Shown: positions 8,524 through 18,007, numbered from the stretch's first letter. The stretch is DNA of 64,000 bases from Alphaproteobacteria bacterium (GCA_006226495.1 SBGU01000046.1:62001-126000), one strand, 5' to 3'. The notes: generated from the sequence alone by a model not told the origin. Numbers and translations are program-made.

Positions 8524-9413
8524 TGCACGGTCCTCCCGCGGCTTGCCGAAATGTTGGACAGGAAAATTTCCTCGAGGGTCATATATTCGACCCCCAGCAC
8601 CCGCGTGCCGGCGGCTTCACACAGTGCCGGCAGGCCGGCATGGAAAGCGCTCGTGGTCAGCACCGACATATGGCCGCTGGCCTGCACGGTTTCCACGCCT
8701 TCGATGGCGGGCACGGCACGGCCTTCGGGGACCTCGAGCCGGATGCGGCGCCAGCGATCCAGGAAACTTTCCTTCTCGTCGCTTGCGACCACCTGCCCCC
8801 GGTCGATGAACATCACATTGTCGGCCAGTTGTTCGACATCCTGGGTATTGTGGGACGAAAACAGGATGGTGCGCTCCTCGTCCTGCATCACATCCATGAA
8901 GGCCGCCAGCACTTCCTGCCGCGCGACCGGGTCGAGGCCCGTGGTCGGTTCGTCCAGGATCAGGAGCTTCGGCATGCGCGCCAGCACCAGCAAAAGGGCG
9001 GCTTTCACGCGCTGGCCGTGCGACATGCCCTTGATCTTCTGATCCGCCTTCAGGTCGAAGCGCCGCAAGAGGTCGGCGGCATAGGCTGCATTCCAGGCCG
9101 GGTAGATGGAGGCAATGAAATCCATATGCCACTGCAGCGACACCCCGCCATAAAGACGCAGATCGTCAGACATATAGCCGATGTCGGACTTGGCGGCGAC
9201 CTGGCCTTCCGGCATCGCGTGGCCCAGAACACTCACCTCGCCCGCGTCTTGTTGCACAAGGCCCATCAGGATACGAATGCTGGTGGATTTGCCGGCACCG
9301 TTCGGGCCAATGAGGCCCATCACCTGCCCCGATGGCAGGTCGAAGTCGATATGGTCGAGGGTGAAATGCTTGTAGGCCTTTGTCACACCCCTGAATGTTG
9401 CTGCTGTCGTCAC
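8520..9413 (-). CDS. ABC transporter ATP-binding protein
   Basis: 297 residues. Walker A is GPNGAGKST (residues 36-44) and Walker B LILDEP (about 151-156), followed by the usual TTGLDP. The signature is MSHGQR instead of LSGGQR (130-135), and the Q-loop region reads GYMSDD without a clear glutamine. Both are tolerated in exporters of this branch. Start is GTG 9413, overlapping the stop of the GntR gene. It pairs with the downstream permease. Confidence 0.9.
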   Translation of the reverse strand: MTTAATFRGVTKAYKHFTLDHIDFDLPSGQVMGLIGPNGAGKSTSIRILMGLVQQDAGEVSVLGHAMPEGQVAAKSDIGYMSDDLRLYGGVSLQWHMDFIASIYPAWNAAYAADLLRRFDLKADQKIKGMSHGQRVKAALLLVLARMPKLLILDEPTTGLDPVARQEVLAAFMDVMQDEERTILFSSHNTQDVEQLADNVMFIDRGQVVASDEKESFLDRWRRIRLEVPEGRAVPAIEGVETVQASGHMSVLTTSAFHAGLPALCEAAGTRVLGVEYMTLEEIFLSNISASRGRTVQ

Positions 9414-9799
9414 TCGGTTTCTTCCTTGTTTTTCAATTGCTTCAGGCGCGCGATCAGCGCTCCTTCATCCAACCCCTGCGCCCTGGCAAGCGCTGCCGCC
9501 TGCTGAAGCAGCACATCGAGTGCCTGATCCGCTCCGGGCTGTGCGCGTTCTGTTGCATCTGCAACAAAACTGCCCTTGCCATGCTGGGTGACGATCACCC
9601 CGGCGTGCTCCAATTCCAGATAGGCGCGCTTGACCGTGATCACGCTGATTTTCAGGCTGACAGCCAGTTCGCGGATCGAGGGCAACTGGTCGCCCGCGCG
9701 CCAGTCCCCGATTTCGATCTTCTGGCGGATATGGTCCATGATCTGGACATACATCGGTCGCCGGTCTGTTTGCGAAAGCACAAAGGTCATAGGGTCCAT
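9410..9799 (-). CDS. GntR-family (YtrA subfamily) transcriptional regulator
   Basis: About 129 residues: a GntR winged helix (PMYVQIMDHIRQKIEIGDWRAGDQLPSIRELA onward) with a short C-terminal helical tail instead of a large effector domain, the YtrA pattern. It heads an operon with an ABC exporter, and such regulators normally repress their own operon. Start choice is uncertain: GTG 9805, ATG 9799 and ATG 9790 are all possible and none has a strong SD. The left operator arm covers the start, which suggests a very short leader or leaderless message. Confidence 0.85.
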   Translation of the reverse strand: MDPMTFVLSQTDRRPMYVQIMDHIRQKIEIGDWRAGDQLPSIRELAVSLKISVITVKRAYLELEHAGVIVTQHGKGSFVADATERAQPGADQALDVLLQQAAALARAQGLDEGALIARLKQLKNKEETE

Positions 9800-9849
9800 A
9801 TTCACTGTATATACACACTCAACAAGCTGTATATATACAGTGAATATGG
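9796..9849. promoter_or_regulatory. operator of the gntR-ABC operon: perfect 18-bp inverted repeat
   Basis: Two perfect 18-bp arms, CCATATTCACTGTATATA at 9796-9813 and its reverse complement at 9832-9849, are separated by 18 bp. The right half contains the 14-bp palindrome CTGTATATATACAG, and the left a near copy (CTGTATATACAC). Two dimers of the adjacent YtrA-type regulator could bind on one DNA face and block the operon promoter. Confidence 0.7.
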
Positions 9850-9873
9850 GGAGTCAAGGGGCGCAAAAGAAAA

Positions 9874-9894
9874 CGGGCCGGAAAATCCGGCCCG
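9874..9894 (-). terminator. terminator of the patatin gene
   Basis: Stem CGGGCCGG/CCGGCCCG with a 5-nt loop. On the minus strand it is followed by TTTTCTTTT. It lies about 33 nt after the patatin stop. Confidence 0.75.
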
Positions 9895-9927
9895 CCCTGT
9901 CATGTCACGCACAAAACCCTGCGTTTC

Positions 9928-10758
9928 TCAGGCTTCCATGCGTTCGCCGCGTCCTGTCGCCGCCAGGATCAATGGCAAGGCTTCTTCCGCCGCCTGCCGG
10001 CCCAGCGCGATCAGTTCGTCGGCCCGGGTGAAGTCGGCCATGTCGATATGGCCGATGCGCGGCGTGATGGTGATCTCGGGCCGGTCAATTTCCAGCCGGG
10101 CGCGGCTGAGTGCCTGCAAGGCCAACGACCAGCCGGCGCGCGCCATACGGATGGCGGCAATATGGTTGCGCTGCAGGGCCGGATCGAAACCCATGCGCCG
10201 CGCCCTGCCCTGATAGTCGCCCTGCAGGTCAACCGCGATCACCAGGTCGGCCCCCAGGTCGCGCGCAGCCTGCACCGGCACGGGGTCGACCATACCGCCG
10301 TCTGCCAGCAGCAGGCGGTCGGTTTTCACGGGCGGCAGCACTCCGGGCACCGCCGACGATGCCCTGACCGCCGTGACCACATCGCCTTCATCCAGCACGA
10401 TGCGCGCGCCGGTGTAGATATCGGCGGCGATGGCGGCAAAGGGCTTGGGCATCTGTTCGATCAGCAAGAGCCCAAAATGGTCGCGCAGGCGTTTTTCGAT
10501 CTTGCCGGCGCCAATGAGGCCACCCGAGCCGATACCAAATTCACCCAGCGCCAGCATTTCCCTGAGTGTGATATCGCGGGCGATGCTCTCGAGCTCGTCC
10601 AGAAGGCCGGCCGCGACACAGGCGCCGACAATCGAACCGATGCTGGTGCCGGAAACGGTATCGACCTCGATCCCCTCTTCTTCCAGTACCCTGACGACGC
10701 CAATATGCGCCCAGCCAAGGCCCGCACCGCCCCCGAGGGCCAAACCAATCCGTGTCAC
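9928..10758 (-). CDS. patatin-like phospholipase (RssA/YchK type)
   Basis: Predicted lipid acyl hydrolase with a Ser-Asp dyad. 276 residues from the GTG start at 10758, chosen because CAGGAG lies 8-9 nt upstream. The longer open frame adds an unlikely 39 residues. Landmarks: oxyanion loop GGGAGLG (9-15), nucleophile Ser39 in GTSIG and Asp153 in ADGGMVDPVPV. Length fits the single-domain bacterial RssA family, with no signal peptide or membrane segment. Substrate unknown. Transcribed alone between two terminators. Confidence 0.9.
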   Translation of the reverse strand: MTRIGLALGGGAGLGWAHIGVVRVLEEEGIEVDTVSGTSIGSIVGACVAAGLLDELESIARDITLREMLALGEFGIGSGGLIGAGKIEKRLRDHFGLLLIEQMPKPFAAIAADIYTGARIVLDEGDVVTAVRASSAVPGVLPPVKTDRLLLADGGMVDPVPVQAARDLGADLVIAVDLQGDYQGRARRMGFDPALQRNHIAAIRMARAGWSLALQALSRARLEIDRPEITITPRIGHIDMADFTRADELIALGRQAAEEALPLILAATGRGERMEA

Positions 10759-10854
10759 GCTGCCTGTCTCCTGTTTCGTTATATCAGTTGGATATAGTGA
10801 ACAGCGGGCGTGGCAACAAGATGTCGCCCCGTCCCGGCCCAATTGCACGGCACA

Positions 10855-10888
10855 AGAAAAAAGGGCGCAGACCATGCCTGCGCCCTTT
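10855..10888 (-). terminator. ssb terminator
   Basis: An 11-bp stem (AAAGGGCGCAG with CTGCGCCCTTT) has a 7-nt loop and, on the minus strand, a six-T run. It lies just after the ssb stop. Confidence 0.85.
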
Positions 10889-10910
10889 CAGAATTGCCAC
10901 TGGCAAAAAA

Positions 10911-11438
10911 TCAGAACGGGATTTCGTCGTCCAGATCGGCTGCGCCGGCACCGAAACCAACGGCCGCGCCACCTTGCGCGCCGCCACGGCCACCGCCAAA
11001 ACCGCCACCCGAGGACGGACCGCCGAAGTCGCCCGAGCCGTAATCGCCCTGGCTGCTGTCGCCAAAGCCGCCGCCCATGTTGTCGCCACGGCCGCCCAGC
11101 ATGGTCAGTTCACCACGGTAGCGCTGCAACACGATTTCGGTGGTGTATTTTTCCTGGCCCGACTGGTCGGTCCATTTGCGGGTCTGCAACTGGCCTTCGA
11201 CATAGATGGTCGAACCCTTCTTAAGATACTGCTGGGCAACCTTGGCCAGATTCTCGTTGAAAATGACAACACGGTGCCATTCGGTGCGCTCCTTGCGCTC
11301 GCCCGACGCGCGGTCGCGCCAGGTTTCCGAGGTCGCGATCGACAGGTTCACCACCGGCGAGCCGTCCTGCATGGTGCGGACCTCGGGGTCGCGGCCCAGA
11401 TTGCCAACCAAAATTACCTTGTTCACACTACCGGCCAT
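10911..11438 (-). CDS. ssb: single-stranded DNA-binding protein
   Basis: Binds single-stranded DNA in replication, repair and recombination and recruits partners through its tail. 175 residues: OB fold (about 1-112, starting [18 protein letters not shown]), a Gly-rich disordered linker (about 113-165), and the conserved acidic tip DLDDEIPF. A perfect LexA box lies about 107 bp upstream. As in many proteobacteria it is in the uvrA region, though here five genes lie between. Confidence 0.97.
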   Translation of the reverse strand: MAGSVNKVILVGNLGRDPEVRTMQDGSPVVNLSIATSETWRDRASGERKERTEWHRVVIFNENLAKVAQQYLKKGSTIYVEGQLQTRKWTDQSGQEKYTTEIVLQRYRGELTMLGGRGDNMGGGFGDSSQGDYGSGDFGGPSSGGGFGGGRGGAQGGAAVGFGAGAADLDDEIPF

Positions 11439-11544
11439 CTTGAGCCCCCTTGTTCTTGTTGGTTTCCGGTGCCAGGCGGCACCCGCGTTCTGGCGAACAT
11501 AGCCATTGAAGCGGCACCTGCCAAGCGCAAAGGAAAAAGATTTT

Positions 11545-11559
11545 GTTCCTTTTTTGTTC
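11545..11559. promoter_or_regulatory. LexA (SOS) box upstream of ssb
   Basis: GTTC-N7-GTTC with a T-rich spacer, exact match to the alphaproteobacterial LexA consensus. The surrounding 11439-11758 gap (320 bp) holds this box, the ssb promoter region and the leader of the secreted-protein gene; I see no gene in it. Confidence 0.8.
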
Positions 11560-11758
11560 TCATGCGCCTATTCTGTCCGGCACCACGGGCAACGGGCCAT
11601 TCTAAACCTTTGTACAGGCTGGCAAACGGCTTGCCGTACCGAAAGGGCGCCCCGTCGCTTGCATCTGTCTGGCCTGTGCCGGGTAGCATACTATCAGGCC
11701 ATCGTTTGCAGTTCGGTTTTGTGTCCTTCTGGGGTTAACGGGAACAGGAGCCGCGACC

Positions 11759-12289
11759 ATGCGCACCTTCCACTTCATTTCTGCTACTTTTGCTGCAGCG
11801 CTTTCCATCGGCGCCAACGCGGCCACACCGCAACCCACGGCCTGCGAGACCGATCCGGGTTTTCGCGCCTTCGATTTCTGGCTGGGCGACTGGTCGGTAT
11901 CATCCAGCAAAAGCGGCAAATATGCCGGCGAAAACCATATCAAGGCCATCGAAGGCGGCTGTGCGATATCCGAGGACTGGCACGGCCAGGGCGGCAGCAC
12001 CGGCAAAAGCGTGAATTATTATAATCCTGTCACCGGCAAATGGCGGCAGGTCTGGGTTGCGGCCGGCGCCTACAGCCTTGATATCGAAGGCGGCCTCAAG
12101 GATGGCTCCATGGTGCTGGAGGGTACCATCTGGTATTATAGCACCGGCGGCGCCGTGCCGTTCCGCGGCACCTGGACCCCGAACGCAGATGGCAGCGTGC
12201 GCCAGTTTTTCGAACAGTATGACGCCGAAAAAAAACAGTGGCAGCCCTGGTTCGATGGGCACTATGTTAAAGCGAGCCAAGACAACTAG
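11759..12289 (+). CDS. secreted DUF1579-like beta-rich protein of unknown function
   Basis: 176 residues with a signal peptide (about 1-21, ending ANA). The mature part begins with a Cys-containing segment and FDFWLGDWSV. It continues with alternating beta-strand-like stretches (NYYNPVTGKWRQVWV, FRGTWTPNADGSVRQFFEQYD), the pattern of lipocalin-like DUF1579-type proteins. AGGAG lies 8 nt before the ATG. It is 9 bp upstream of the DUF1624 gene, so they are probably co-transcribed. No catalytic residues can be named. Confidence 0.75.
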   Translation: MRTFHFISATFAAALSIGANAATPQPTACETDPGFRAFDFWLGDWSVSSSKSGKYAGENHIKAIEGGCAISEDWHGQGGSTGKSVNYYNPVTGKWRQVWVAAGAYSLDIEGGLKDGSMVLEGTIWYYSTGGAVPFRGTWTPNADGSVRQFFEQYDAEKKQWQPWFDGHYVKASQDN

Positions 12290-12298
12290 GGGTCAGCC

Positions 12299-13477
12299 AT
12301 GTCAGAACCTGCCACGCCGGCGCGCGCCTGGCGCCTGAATTCGATCGATTTCCTGCGTGGCCTTGTCATGGTGATCATGGCGCTTGACCATGTGCGGGAT
12401 TATTTCACCGATGCGCGCTTCGACCCGCTGGACCTGAGCCAGACCGACGGCGCGCTGTTTTTCACCCGCTGGATCACCCATTTCTGCGCGCCGATCTTTG
12501 TGCTGCTGGCCGGCATGAGCGCGGGCCTGATGGCGGCGCGGCGCAGCACGGCGGAGCTCAGCCGCTTCCTGTTCACACGCGGCATCTGGCTCCTGTTCAT
12601 CGAAATGACGGTGGTCAGCGTCGGATGGACCTTCTCGATTTTCGAAGGTTTCCTGTTTGTCATGCAGGTTATCTGGGCCATCGGTGCCTCGATGCTGGTG
12701 ATGGCCGTGCTGGTGTGGCTGCCGAAGCCGGCGATCCTGGCGTTCGGCCTGATCCTGATCTTCGGCCATAATATCCTGGATAATCCGGCGCTGTTCCCGG
12801 TGCAGGACTGGTCCCGGCCCATGCCGGTCTGGCATGTATTGCACAACGGCGGCATGGTCATGCTGGGTTCGACCCCGATGATGCTGGCCTACCCCATCAT
12901 TCCCTGGGTCGCCATCATGCCGATCGGTTATGTGCTGGCCGACCTATACAGCAAGGACGCGGCCCTGCGCCAACGCATCCTGATGCGCCTTGGCCTCGGG
13001 GCCATTATCCTGTTCGCCGTGTTGCGCAGCGTCAATATTTACGGCGAACCGGCCTCCTGGGCCCTGCAGGACACAGCGCTGAAAAGCCTGATGTCCTTTG
13101 TGAACCTGCAGAAATACCCGCCGTCCCTGCAGTATCTTCTGGTCATGCTGGGCGGCGGCCTGATAGTGCTGTCGCTCGCAGAAAAATGGCGCGGCCGCTT
13201 TGTCGACTGGATGGTCACCTTCGGGCGCGTGCCGTTTTTCTATTATATCCTGCACATCTACCTGATCCATGCCTTCGGGCTGCTGGCCGCCGAACTGCAG
13301 GGCTTTGGCTGGCGTTCGCTGGCCACCATGTTCTTCGGCTTCCCGCAGGGATATGGTTTCAACCTCTGGGTCGTTTATGGTGTCTGGGTCGCCACCATTG
13401 TCATCCTGTATCCGCCCAGCAAATGGTTCGCGGGCGTCAAGGCCCGGCGCAAGGACTGGTGGCTCAGTTACCTCTGA
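12299..13477 (+). CDS. DUF1624 (heparan-alpha-glucosaminide acetyltransferase-like) membrane protein
   Basis: 392 residues with around ten hydrophobic segments. The N-terminal RLNSIDFLRGLVMVIMALDHVRDYF is the hallmark of the DUF1624/YeiB acyltransferase superfamily; members related to human HGSNAT move an acyl group across the membrane using an Asp-His pair, here D and H of LDHVRD. Second gene after the secreted DUF1579-like protein, which may be linked in function (inference). The natural acceptor is unknown. Confidence 0.85.
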   Translation: MSEPATPARAWRLNSIDFLRGLVMVIMALDHVRDYFTDARFDPLDLSQTDGALFFTRWITHFCAPIFVLLAGMSAGLMAARRSTAELSRFLFTRGIWLLFIEMTVVSVGWTFSIFEGFLFVMQVIWAIGASMLVMAVLVWLPKPAILAFGLILIFGHNILDNPALFPVQDWSRPMPVWHVLHNGGMVMLGSTPMMLAYPIIPWVAIMPIGYVLADLYSKDAALRQRILMRLGLGAIILFAVLRSVNIYGEPASWALQDTALKSLMSFVNLQKYPPSLQYLLVMLGGGLIVLSLAEKWRGRFVDWMVTFGRVPFFYYILHIYLIHAFGLLAAELQGFGWRSLATMFFGFPQGYGFNLWVVYGVWVATIVILYPPSKWFAGVKARRKDWWLSYL

Positions 13478-13504
13478 GCCCCGCGCCCTGCGCCCGGGGC
13501 CGCC

Positions 13505-13909
13505 TCAATACTGGCTGGTGCCGCCCTCATACTGGCGCGCACCCGGCACCGGCGGCAGGCCGGCCCAGCGGCTGCGGGTGAATATCTCGTAGCTGATGGC
13601 AAGGCCTGACGGGTCATCCAGGGTGCCGGTGCTGACATTGTTATTGTCATTTTCGCCACCGTCCCAGGTCATTGGCGTGCCGCAGTGCGAGCAGAAACGC
13701 CGCACGGCCTTGTTGCTGGCCCGTGCGGCCCCGTCGGGGCGCGACAGCCAGCGCAACTGACCCTGCGGCACGGTGGTGAAGGTCATGAACGGCCCGCCGC
13801 CATTTTTCTGGCAATCCCGGCAGTGGCAATTGCCGGTGCGGTGCCCATCCAGATTGATTTCATAGCGCACGGCGCCACACAGGCAGCTCCCTGCTCTGAG
13901 GTCGACCAT
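13505..13909 (-). CDS. GFA-domain (CENP-V/GFA) zinc protein with a LexA-boxed promoter
   Basis: 134 residues of the GFA superfamily, named after glutathione-dependent formaldehyde-activating enzyme but mostly of unproven function. Zinc-binding cysteines are in place: Cys9 and Cys11 in SCLCGAVRY, Cys28/Cys30/Cys33 in CHCRDC, and Cys73/Cys76 in FCSHCG. Start ATG 13909 has AAGGAG 6 nt upstream. Unusually, a perfect LexA box lies 22 bp upstream of the start, next to a consensus TTGACA, so this gene is a candidate SOS member. Possible role in detoxifying a carbonyl or damaged thiol adduct (inference). Confidence 0.88.
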   Translation of the reverse strand: MVDLRAGSCLCGAVRYEINLDGHRTGNCHCRDCQKNGGGPFMTFTTVPQGQLRWLSRPDGAARASNKAVRRFCSHCGTPMTWDGGENDNNNVSTGTLDDPSGLAISYEIFTRSRWAGLPPVPGARQYEGGTSQY

Positions 13910-13930
13910 CTCGCTCTCCTTATCCTGTTT

Positions 13931-13945
13931 GTTCTATATTTGTTC
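13931..13945. promoter_or_regulatory. LexA (SOS) box at the GFA gene promoter
   Basis: Exact GTTC-N7-GTTC with spacer TATATTT. On the minus strand a perfect TTGACA -35 lies at 13965-13960, and the box covers the expected -10 region, the classic repressor position. Confidence 0.7.
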
Positions 13946-14007
13946 CACCACCCTGTGCCTGTCAAGCCCTGACACTATCACACAGGAATATGAGGCATTT
14001 GATGACG

Positions 14008-14053
14008 CCTGCTGACATTTCACCAAATCCTCCTGACAGCTTCTGTCAGCAGG
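14008..14053. repeat. nested inverted repeats upstream of uvrA
   Basis: A perfect 10-bp inverted repeat (CCTGCTGACA at 14008-14017, TGTCAGCAGG at 14044-14053) encloses a second one (CTGACAG-CTT-CTGTCAG, 14033-14049) that shares its right arm. The two alternative hairpins are mutually exclusive. It ends 10 bp before the uvrA LexA box. Confidence 0.5.
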
Positions 14054-14062
14054 GTCGACTAT

Positions 14063-14077
14063 GTTCTTTTTTTGTTC
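14063..14077. promoter_or_regulatory. LexA (SOS) box upstream of uvrA
   Basis: Exact GTTC-N7-GTTC with an all-T spacer, about 105 bp before the uvrA start; matches the known LexA control of uvrA. Confidence 0.85.
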
Positions 14078-14182
14078 CGGTATCCGCGCTATGGTCCCAC
14101 GCACAAAATTGTGCGGTATCCAAATGGCGCCGGATGCCGTAGAAAAAGCCCCTGGTATTGGTTCAGTTTGCAAGAGACAGTC

Positions 14183-17044
14183 ATGCTCACACAGATTTCG
14201 GTGCGCGGCGCGCGGGAACATAATCTCAAATCCGTGGATGTGGACATTCCGCGCGACAAACTGGTGGTGATCACCGGGCTTTCGGGTTCCGGCAAATCGT
14301 CACTGGCGTTCGACACCATCTATGCCGAAGGCCAACGCCGGTATGTCGAATCGCTGAGCGCCTATGCCCGCCAGTTCCTGGAACTGATGCAAAAGCCCGA
14401 TGTCGACCATATCGAGGGCCTGTCGCCCGCCATTTCCATCGAGCAGAAAACCACCAGCAAGAATCCGCGGTCGACCGTCGGCACGGTGACCGAGATTTAC
14501 GATTATATGCGCCTTCTGTGGGCACGCATCGGCATCCCCTATTCGCCGGCCACCGGCCTGCCGATCGAAAGCCAGACGGTGACCCAGATGGTGGACCGCA
14601 TTCTGGACATGCCCGAAGGCACACGCCTGTACCTGATGGCGCCCATCGTGCGTGGCCGCAAGGGCGAGTATAAAAAGGAATTTGCCGAGCTGCAGAAACG
14701 CGGTTTCCAGCGCGTGAAGGTGGATGGCGAGTTTTACCTGATCGAAGAAGCCCCGACCCTCGACAAAAAATTCAAGCATGACATCGATGTGGTGGTGGAC
14801 CGGCTGGTGCTGAAGGAAGGCCTGGCGCAGCGGCTGGCCGACAGTGTGGAGACCGCGCTCGAGCTTTCGGACGGCCTTGTGGTCACCGAAACCGTGGCCG
14901 GCGAAGGCGAAACGGCGGAACGTACCATGATGTCGGCCAAGTTCGCCTGCCCGGTGTCGGGCTTCACCATCGAGGAAATCGAACCGCGCCTGTTTTCCTT
15001 CAACAGCCCGCACGGCGCCTGCCCGGCCTGCGATGGCCTTGGCAGCAAGCTGTATTTCGATCCGGAACTGGCGGTACCCGACACCAAAAAGACCATCCGG
15101 CAAGGTGCCCTCGCGCCCTGGGCCAACAAGGCCAACAACCCCTCGCCCTTCTATTTCCAGGCGCTTGAGGCGGTTGCCGACCATTTTGGCGTTTCCATCG
15201 ACACGGCATGGGAAAAGATCCCCGAAGCCGCCCAGAAAGCCTTCCTCTATGGCACCGGCACCAAGCCCATCACCATCATCTATGCTGACGGCAAACGCCG
15301 GTTCGAGGTCAACAAGCCCTTCGAAGGTGTATTGAACAACATCGAACGCCGCTGGCGGGAAACCGACAGCGCCTGGATGCGGGAGGAACTGTCCAAATAC
15401 CAGTCCTCCACCGCCTGCACCGACTGTGGCGGCGCCCGACTGAAACCCGAAGCCCGGGCGGTGAAGATCGACGGCACCGACATCACCATGGTCACCGACC
15501 TGTCGGTGCGCGCGGCGTTCGACTGGTTCACGGCACTGCCGGTCAAGCTGACCGAAAAACAGCAGGCGATTGCCGAAAAGGTCCTGAAGGAAATCCAGGA
15601 ACGCCTTGGTTTCCTCAATAACGTCGGCCTGTCGTACCTGACCCTCAGCCGCGCGTCCGGCACCCTGTCGGGCGGTGAAAGCCAGCGTATCCGGCTCGCG
15701 TCCCAGATCGGCTCCGGCCTCACCGGCGTTCTGTATGTGCTCGACGAACCGTCCATCGGACTGCATCAGCGCGACAATGACCGGCTGCTGGAGACGCTCA
15801 AGAACCTGCGCGACATCGGCAACACCGTGCTGGTGGTCGAGCATGACGAGGACGCCATCCGCGCCGCCGATTATGTGATCGACATGGGCCCCGGTGCCGG
15901 TGAACATGGCGGTACCATTGTCGCCGAAGGCACACCGACGGACATTATGTCCAACAAAAAAAGCCTGACTGGCCAGTATCTTACCGGCGCCCGTGCGGTG
16001 CCTGTGCCCAGCCTGCGCCGCCCCGGCCACAAGAAGAAGTTCCTGACCGTGAAGGGCGCGCGTGCCAACAACTTGAAGGATGTTTCGGCGTCTGTGCCCT
16101 TGGGTACGCTCACTTGCATCACCGGTGTGTCGGGCTCGGGCAAGTCCACTTTCACCATCGAAACCCTCTATAAGGCCGTGGCCAAACATCTGAACGGCAG
16201 CCGCATCACCCCGGGCGCGCACGACGCCATTGAGGGGCTCGAACACCTGGACAAGATTGTCGATATCGACCAGTCGCCCATCGGGCGCACGCCGCGTTCG
16301 AACCCGGCCACCTACACCGGCGCCTTCGGCCCGATCCGGGACTGGTTCGCCGGGCTGCCGGAAGCGCAGGCGCGTGGCTACAAGGCCGGGCGCTTCAGCT
16401 TCAACGTGAAAGGCGGTCGCTGCGAAGCCTGCAAGGGCGACGGCATGATCAAGATCGAGATGCATTTCCTGCCGGATGTTTATGTGCAGTGCGACCAGTG
16501 CAAGGGCAAACGCTATAACCGAGAAACCTTGGAAATCCGCTTTAAAGACAAATCGATATCCGATGTTCTTGATATGACGGTTGAAGATGGGGTCGAGTTT
16601 TTCAAAGCCGTGCCGGCCATCCGCAACAAGCTGGAGATGCTGGACAAGGTGGGCCTTTCCTACATCCGGGTCGGCCAGCAGGCCACAACGCTTTCGGGCG
16701 GCGAAGCACAGCGGGTGAAGCTGGCCAAGGAACTGTCCAAACGCTCGACCGGCAAAACGCTCTATATCCTCGACGAACCGACAACCGGCCTGCATTTCGA
16801 GGACGTCAGGAAGCTGATGGAAGTGCTGCAGGCGCTCGTGGACCAGGGCAATACCGTGGTGGTGATCGAACATAACCTCGAGGTCATCAAGACCGCCGAC
16901 TGGATTGTCGATCTGGGCCCCGAAGGCGGCGATGGCGGCGGCGAAATTGTCGCGACCGGCACGCCAGAGGATGTCGCCAAGAACCCGCGCAGCTACACCG
17001 GCCAGTATCTGAAGCCCGTGCTGTCGCGGCAGGCGGCGGAGTAA
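14183..17044 (+). CDS. uvrA: excinuclease ABC subunit A
   Basis: Damage-recognition ATPase of nucleotide excision repair, acting with UvrB. 953 residues from ATG 14183 ([18 protein letters not shown]), the normal UvrA start; the longer frame upstream would include the LexA box and is rejected. Two ABC modules: Walker [10 protein letters not shown] (about 31) and GVSGSGKST (about 650), signatures LSGGESQRI and LSGGEAQRV. Zinc ligands are CP..CPAC and CEAC..CDQC. The C-terminus (TGQYL) is complete. LexA box upstream. Confidence 0.97.
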   Translation: MLTQISVRGAREHNLKSVDVDIPRDKLVVITGLSGSGKSSLAFDTIYAEGQRRYVESLSAYARQFLELMQKPDVDHIEGLSPAISIEQKTTSKNPRSTVGTVTEIYDYMRLLWARIGIPYSPATGLPIESQTVTQMVDRILDMPEGTRLYLMAPIVRGRKGEYKKEFAELQKRGFQRVKVDGEFYLIEEAPTLDKKFKHDIDVVVDRLVLKEGLAQRLADSVETALELSDGLVVTETVAGEGETAERTMMSAKFACPVSGFTIEEIEPRLFSFNSPHGACPACDGLGSKLYFDPELAVPDTKKTIRQGALAPWANKANNPSPFYFQALEAVADHFGVSIDTAWEKIPEAAQKAFLYGTGTKPITIIYADGKRRFEVNKPFEGVLNNIERRWRETDSAWMREELSKYQSSTACTDCGGARLKPEARAVKIDGTDITMVTDLSVRAAFDWFTALPVKLTEKQQAIAEKVLKEIQERLGFLNNVGLSYLTLSRASGTLSGGESQRIRLASQIGSGLTGVLYVLDEPSIGLHQRDNDRLLETLKNLRDIGNTVLVVEHDEDAIRAADYVIDMGPGAGEHGGTIVAEGTPTDIMSNKKSLTGQYLTGARAVPVPSLRRPGHKKKFLTVKGARANNLKDVSASVPLGTLTCITGVSGSGKSTFTIETLYKAVAKHLNGSRITPGAHDAIEGLEHLDKIVDIDQSPIGRTPRSNPATYTGAFGPIRDWFAGLPEAQARGYKAGRFSFNVKGGRCEACKGDGMIKIEMHFLPDVYVQCDQCKGKRYNRETLEIRFKDKSISDVLDMTVEDGVEFFKAVPAIRNKLEMLDKVGLSYIRVGQQATTLSGGEAQRVKLAKELSKRSTGKTLYILDEPTTGLHFEDVRKLMEVLQALVDQGNTVVVIEHNLEVIKTADWIVDLGPEGGDGGGEIVATGTPEDVAKNPRSYTGQYLKPVLSRQAAE

Positions 17045-17056
17045 GAGGAGACGACA

Positions 17057-17800
17057 ATGCGTTATGCCGTGCTGTCGGATATCCATGCCAATGTCTGGGC
17101 GCTGGAAGCCGTGCTGGAGGACGCCGAAAAATGCGGCGCCGGCGCGCTTCTGAACCTGGGGGATATTCTCTATGGCCCGCTGGCACCACGCGAAACCTAT
17201 GAGCTTCTGATGCGGCATACCTTCGCCGCCACCATTCAGGGCAACCAGGACCGGGATATTTTTGATGCGTCGGATGAAAGCCGCGCCGTGATCCCGACCC
17301 TGGATTTTGTCTGCCGCGACCTGGGCGAAGAACCGGTCAAATGGCTGAAAAGCCTGCCCAAAACCGCGGAACTGGATGATATCCTGCTCTGCCACGGGTC
17401 GCCAACCAGCGACATGATCTACCTGCTCGAAGATGTCTCGACCGGGCACGCCACCCTCAGGCCCGACGCGCAGATCGCGGCCAGCATGGCAAAGGTTGAA
17501 AACCCGCTCACCCTGTGTGGCCACACCCATATCCCGCGCCATGTGCGGCTGGCCGACGGGCGCATGGTTGCCAACCCGGGCAGCGCCGGCCTGCCCGCCT
17601 ATTCGGACGACCTGCCCTATCCGCATGTCATGGAAACCGGCAGCCCGCACGCGCGCTATCTGCTGATTGACGTGGCAGGGGACGGTTTCGAGCTTTCGTT
17701 CCGCCAGGTTGCCTACGATTGGGGGGCTGCCGCCCGGCGCGCAGCCTTCATGGGGCGCGACGATTGGGCGCAGGCCCTCAGGACCGGTCGCATCCGCTAG
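17057..17800 (+). CDS. calcineurin-like metallophosphoesterase (YfcE-like)
   Basis: 247 residues. The metallophosphoesterase motifs are all present: SDIHAN (Asp8, His10), NLGDILYGP, GNQD, LLCHGSP and CGHTHIPR near residue 155. This subgroup contains small phosphodiesterases acting on nucleotides or model substrates; the true substrate is unknown. It begins 12 bp after uvrA, so it probably shares the SOS-controlled transcript, though no repair role is established. Confidence 0.88.
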   Translation: MRYAVLSDIHANVWALEAVLEDAEKCGAGALLNLGDILYGPLAPRETYELLMRHTFAATIQGNQDRDIFDASDESRAVIPTLDFVCRDLGEEPVKWLKSLPKTAELDDILLCHGSPTSDMIYLLEDVSTGHATLRPDAQIAASMAKVENPLTLCGHTHIPRHVRLADGRMVANPGSAGLPAYSDDLPYPHVMETGSPHARYLLIDVAGDGFELSFRQVAYDWGAAARRAAFMGRDDWAQALRTGRIR

Positions 17801-18007
17801 GCCCGGAAAACCGCGAAAATCACGCCTGACCGTTGCACCGGCTGCGGGCATTTATCATATCTGAAGTTGCCCGGACTATTGCCCCGCCGCCGGCGACGCT
17901 TTAGCCTTTAACGAAATATAGACGGATTCGCGCTATTTTTCAGGCTGTCAGCACCATGCCGCCAATGGACCAAACCGCTGCCTAAACAGGAATTGAACAT
18001 ACCCTTG

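Noticed and set aside
11423-11689. 88-codon minus-strand frame before ssb
   Set aside because: Runs across the LexA box and the ssb promoter and shows no family features.
14300-17851. 1183-codon open frame on the minus strand
   Set aside because: Antisense to uvrA and the phosphoesterase; codon-position shadow of GC-rich genes with no recognisable domain.
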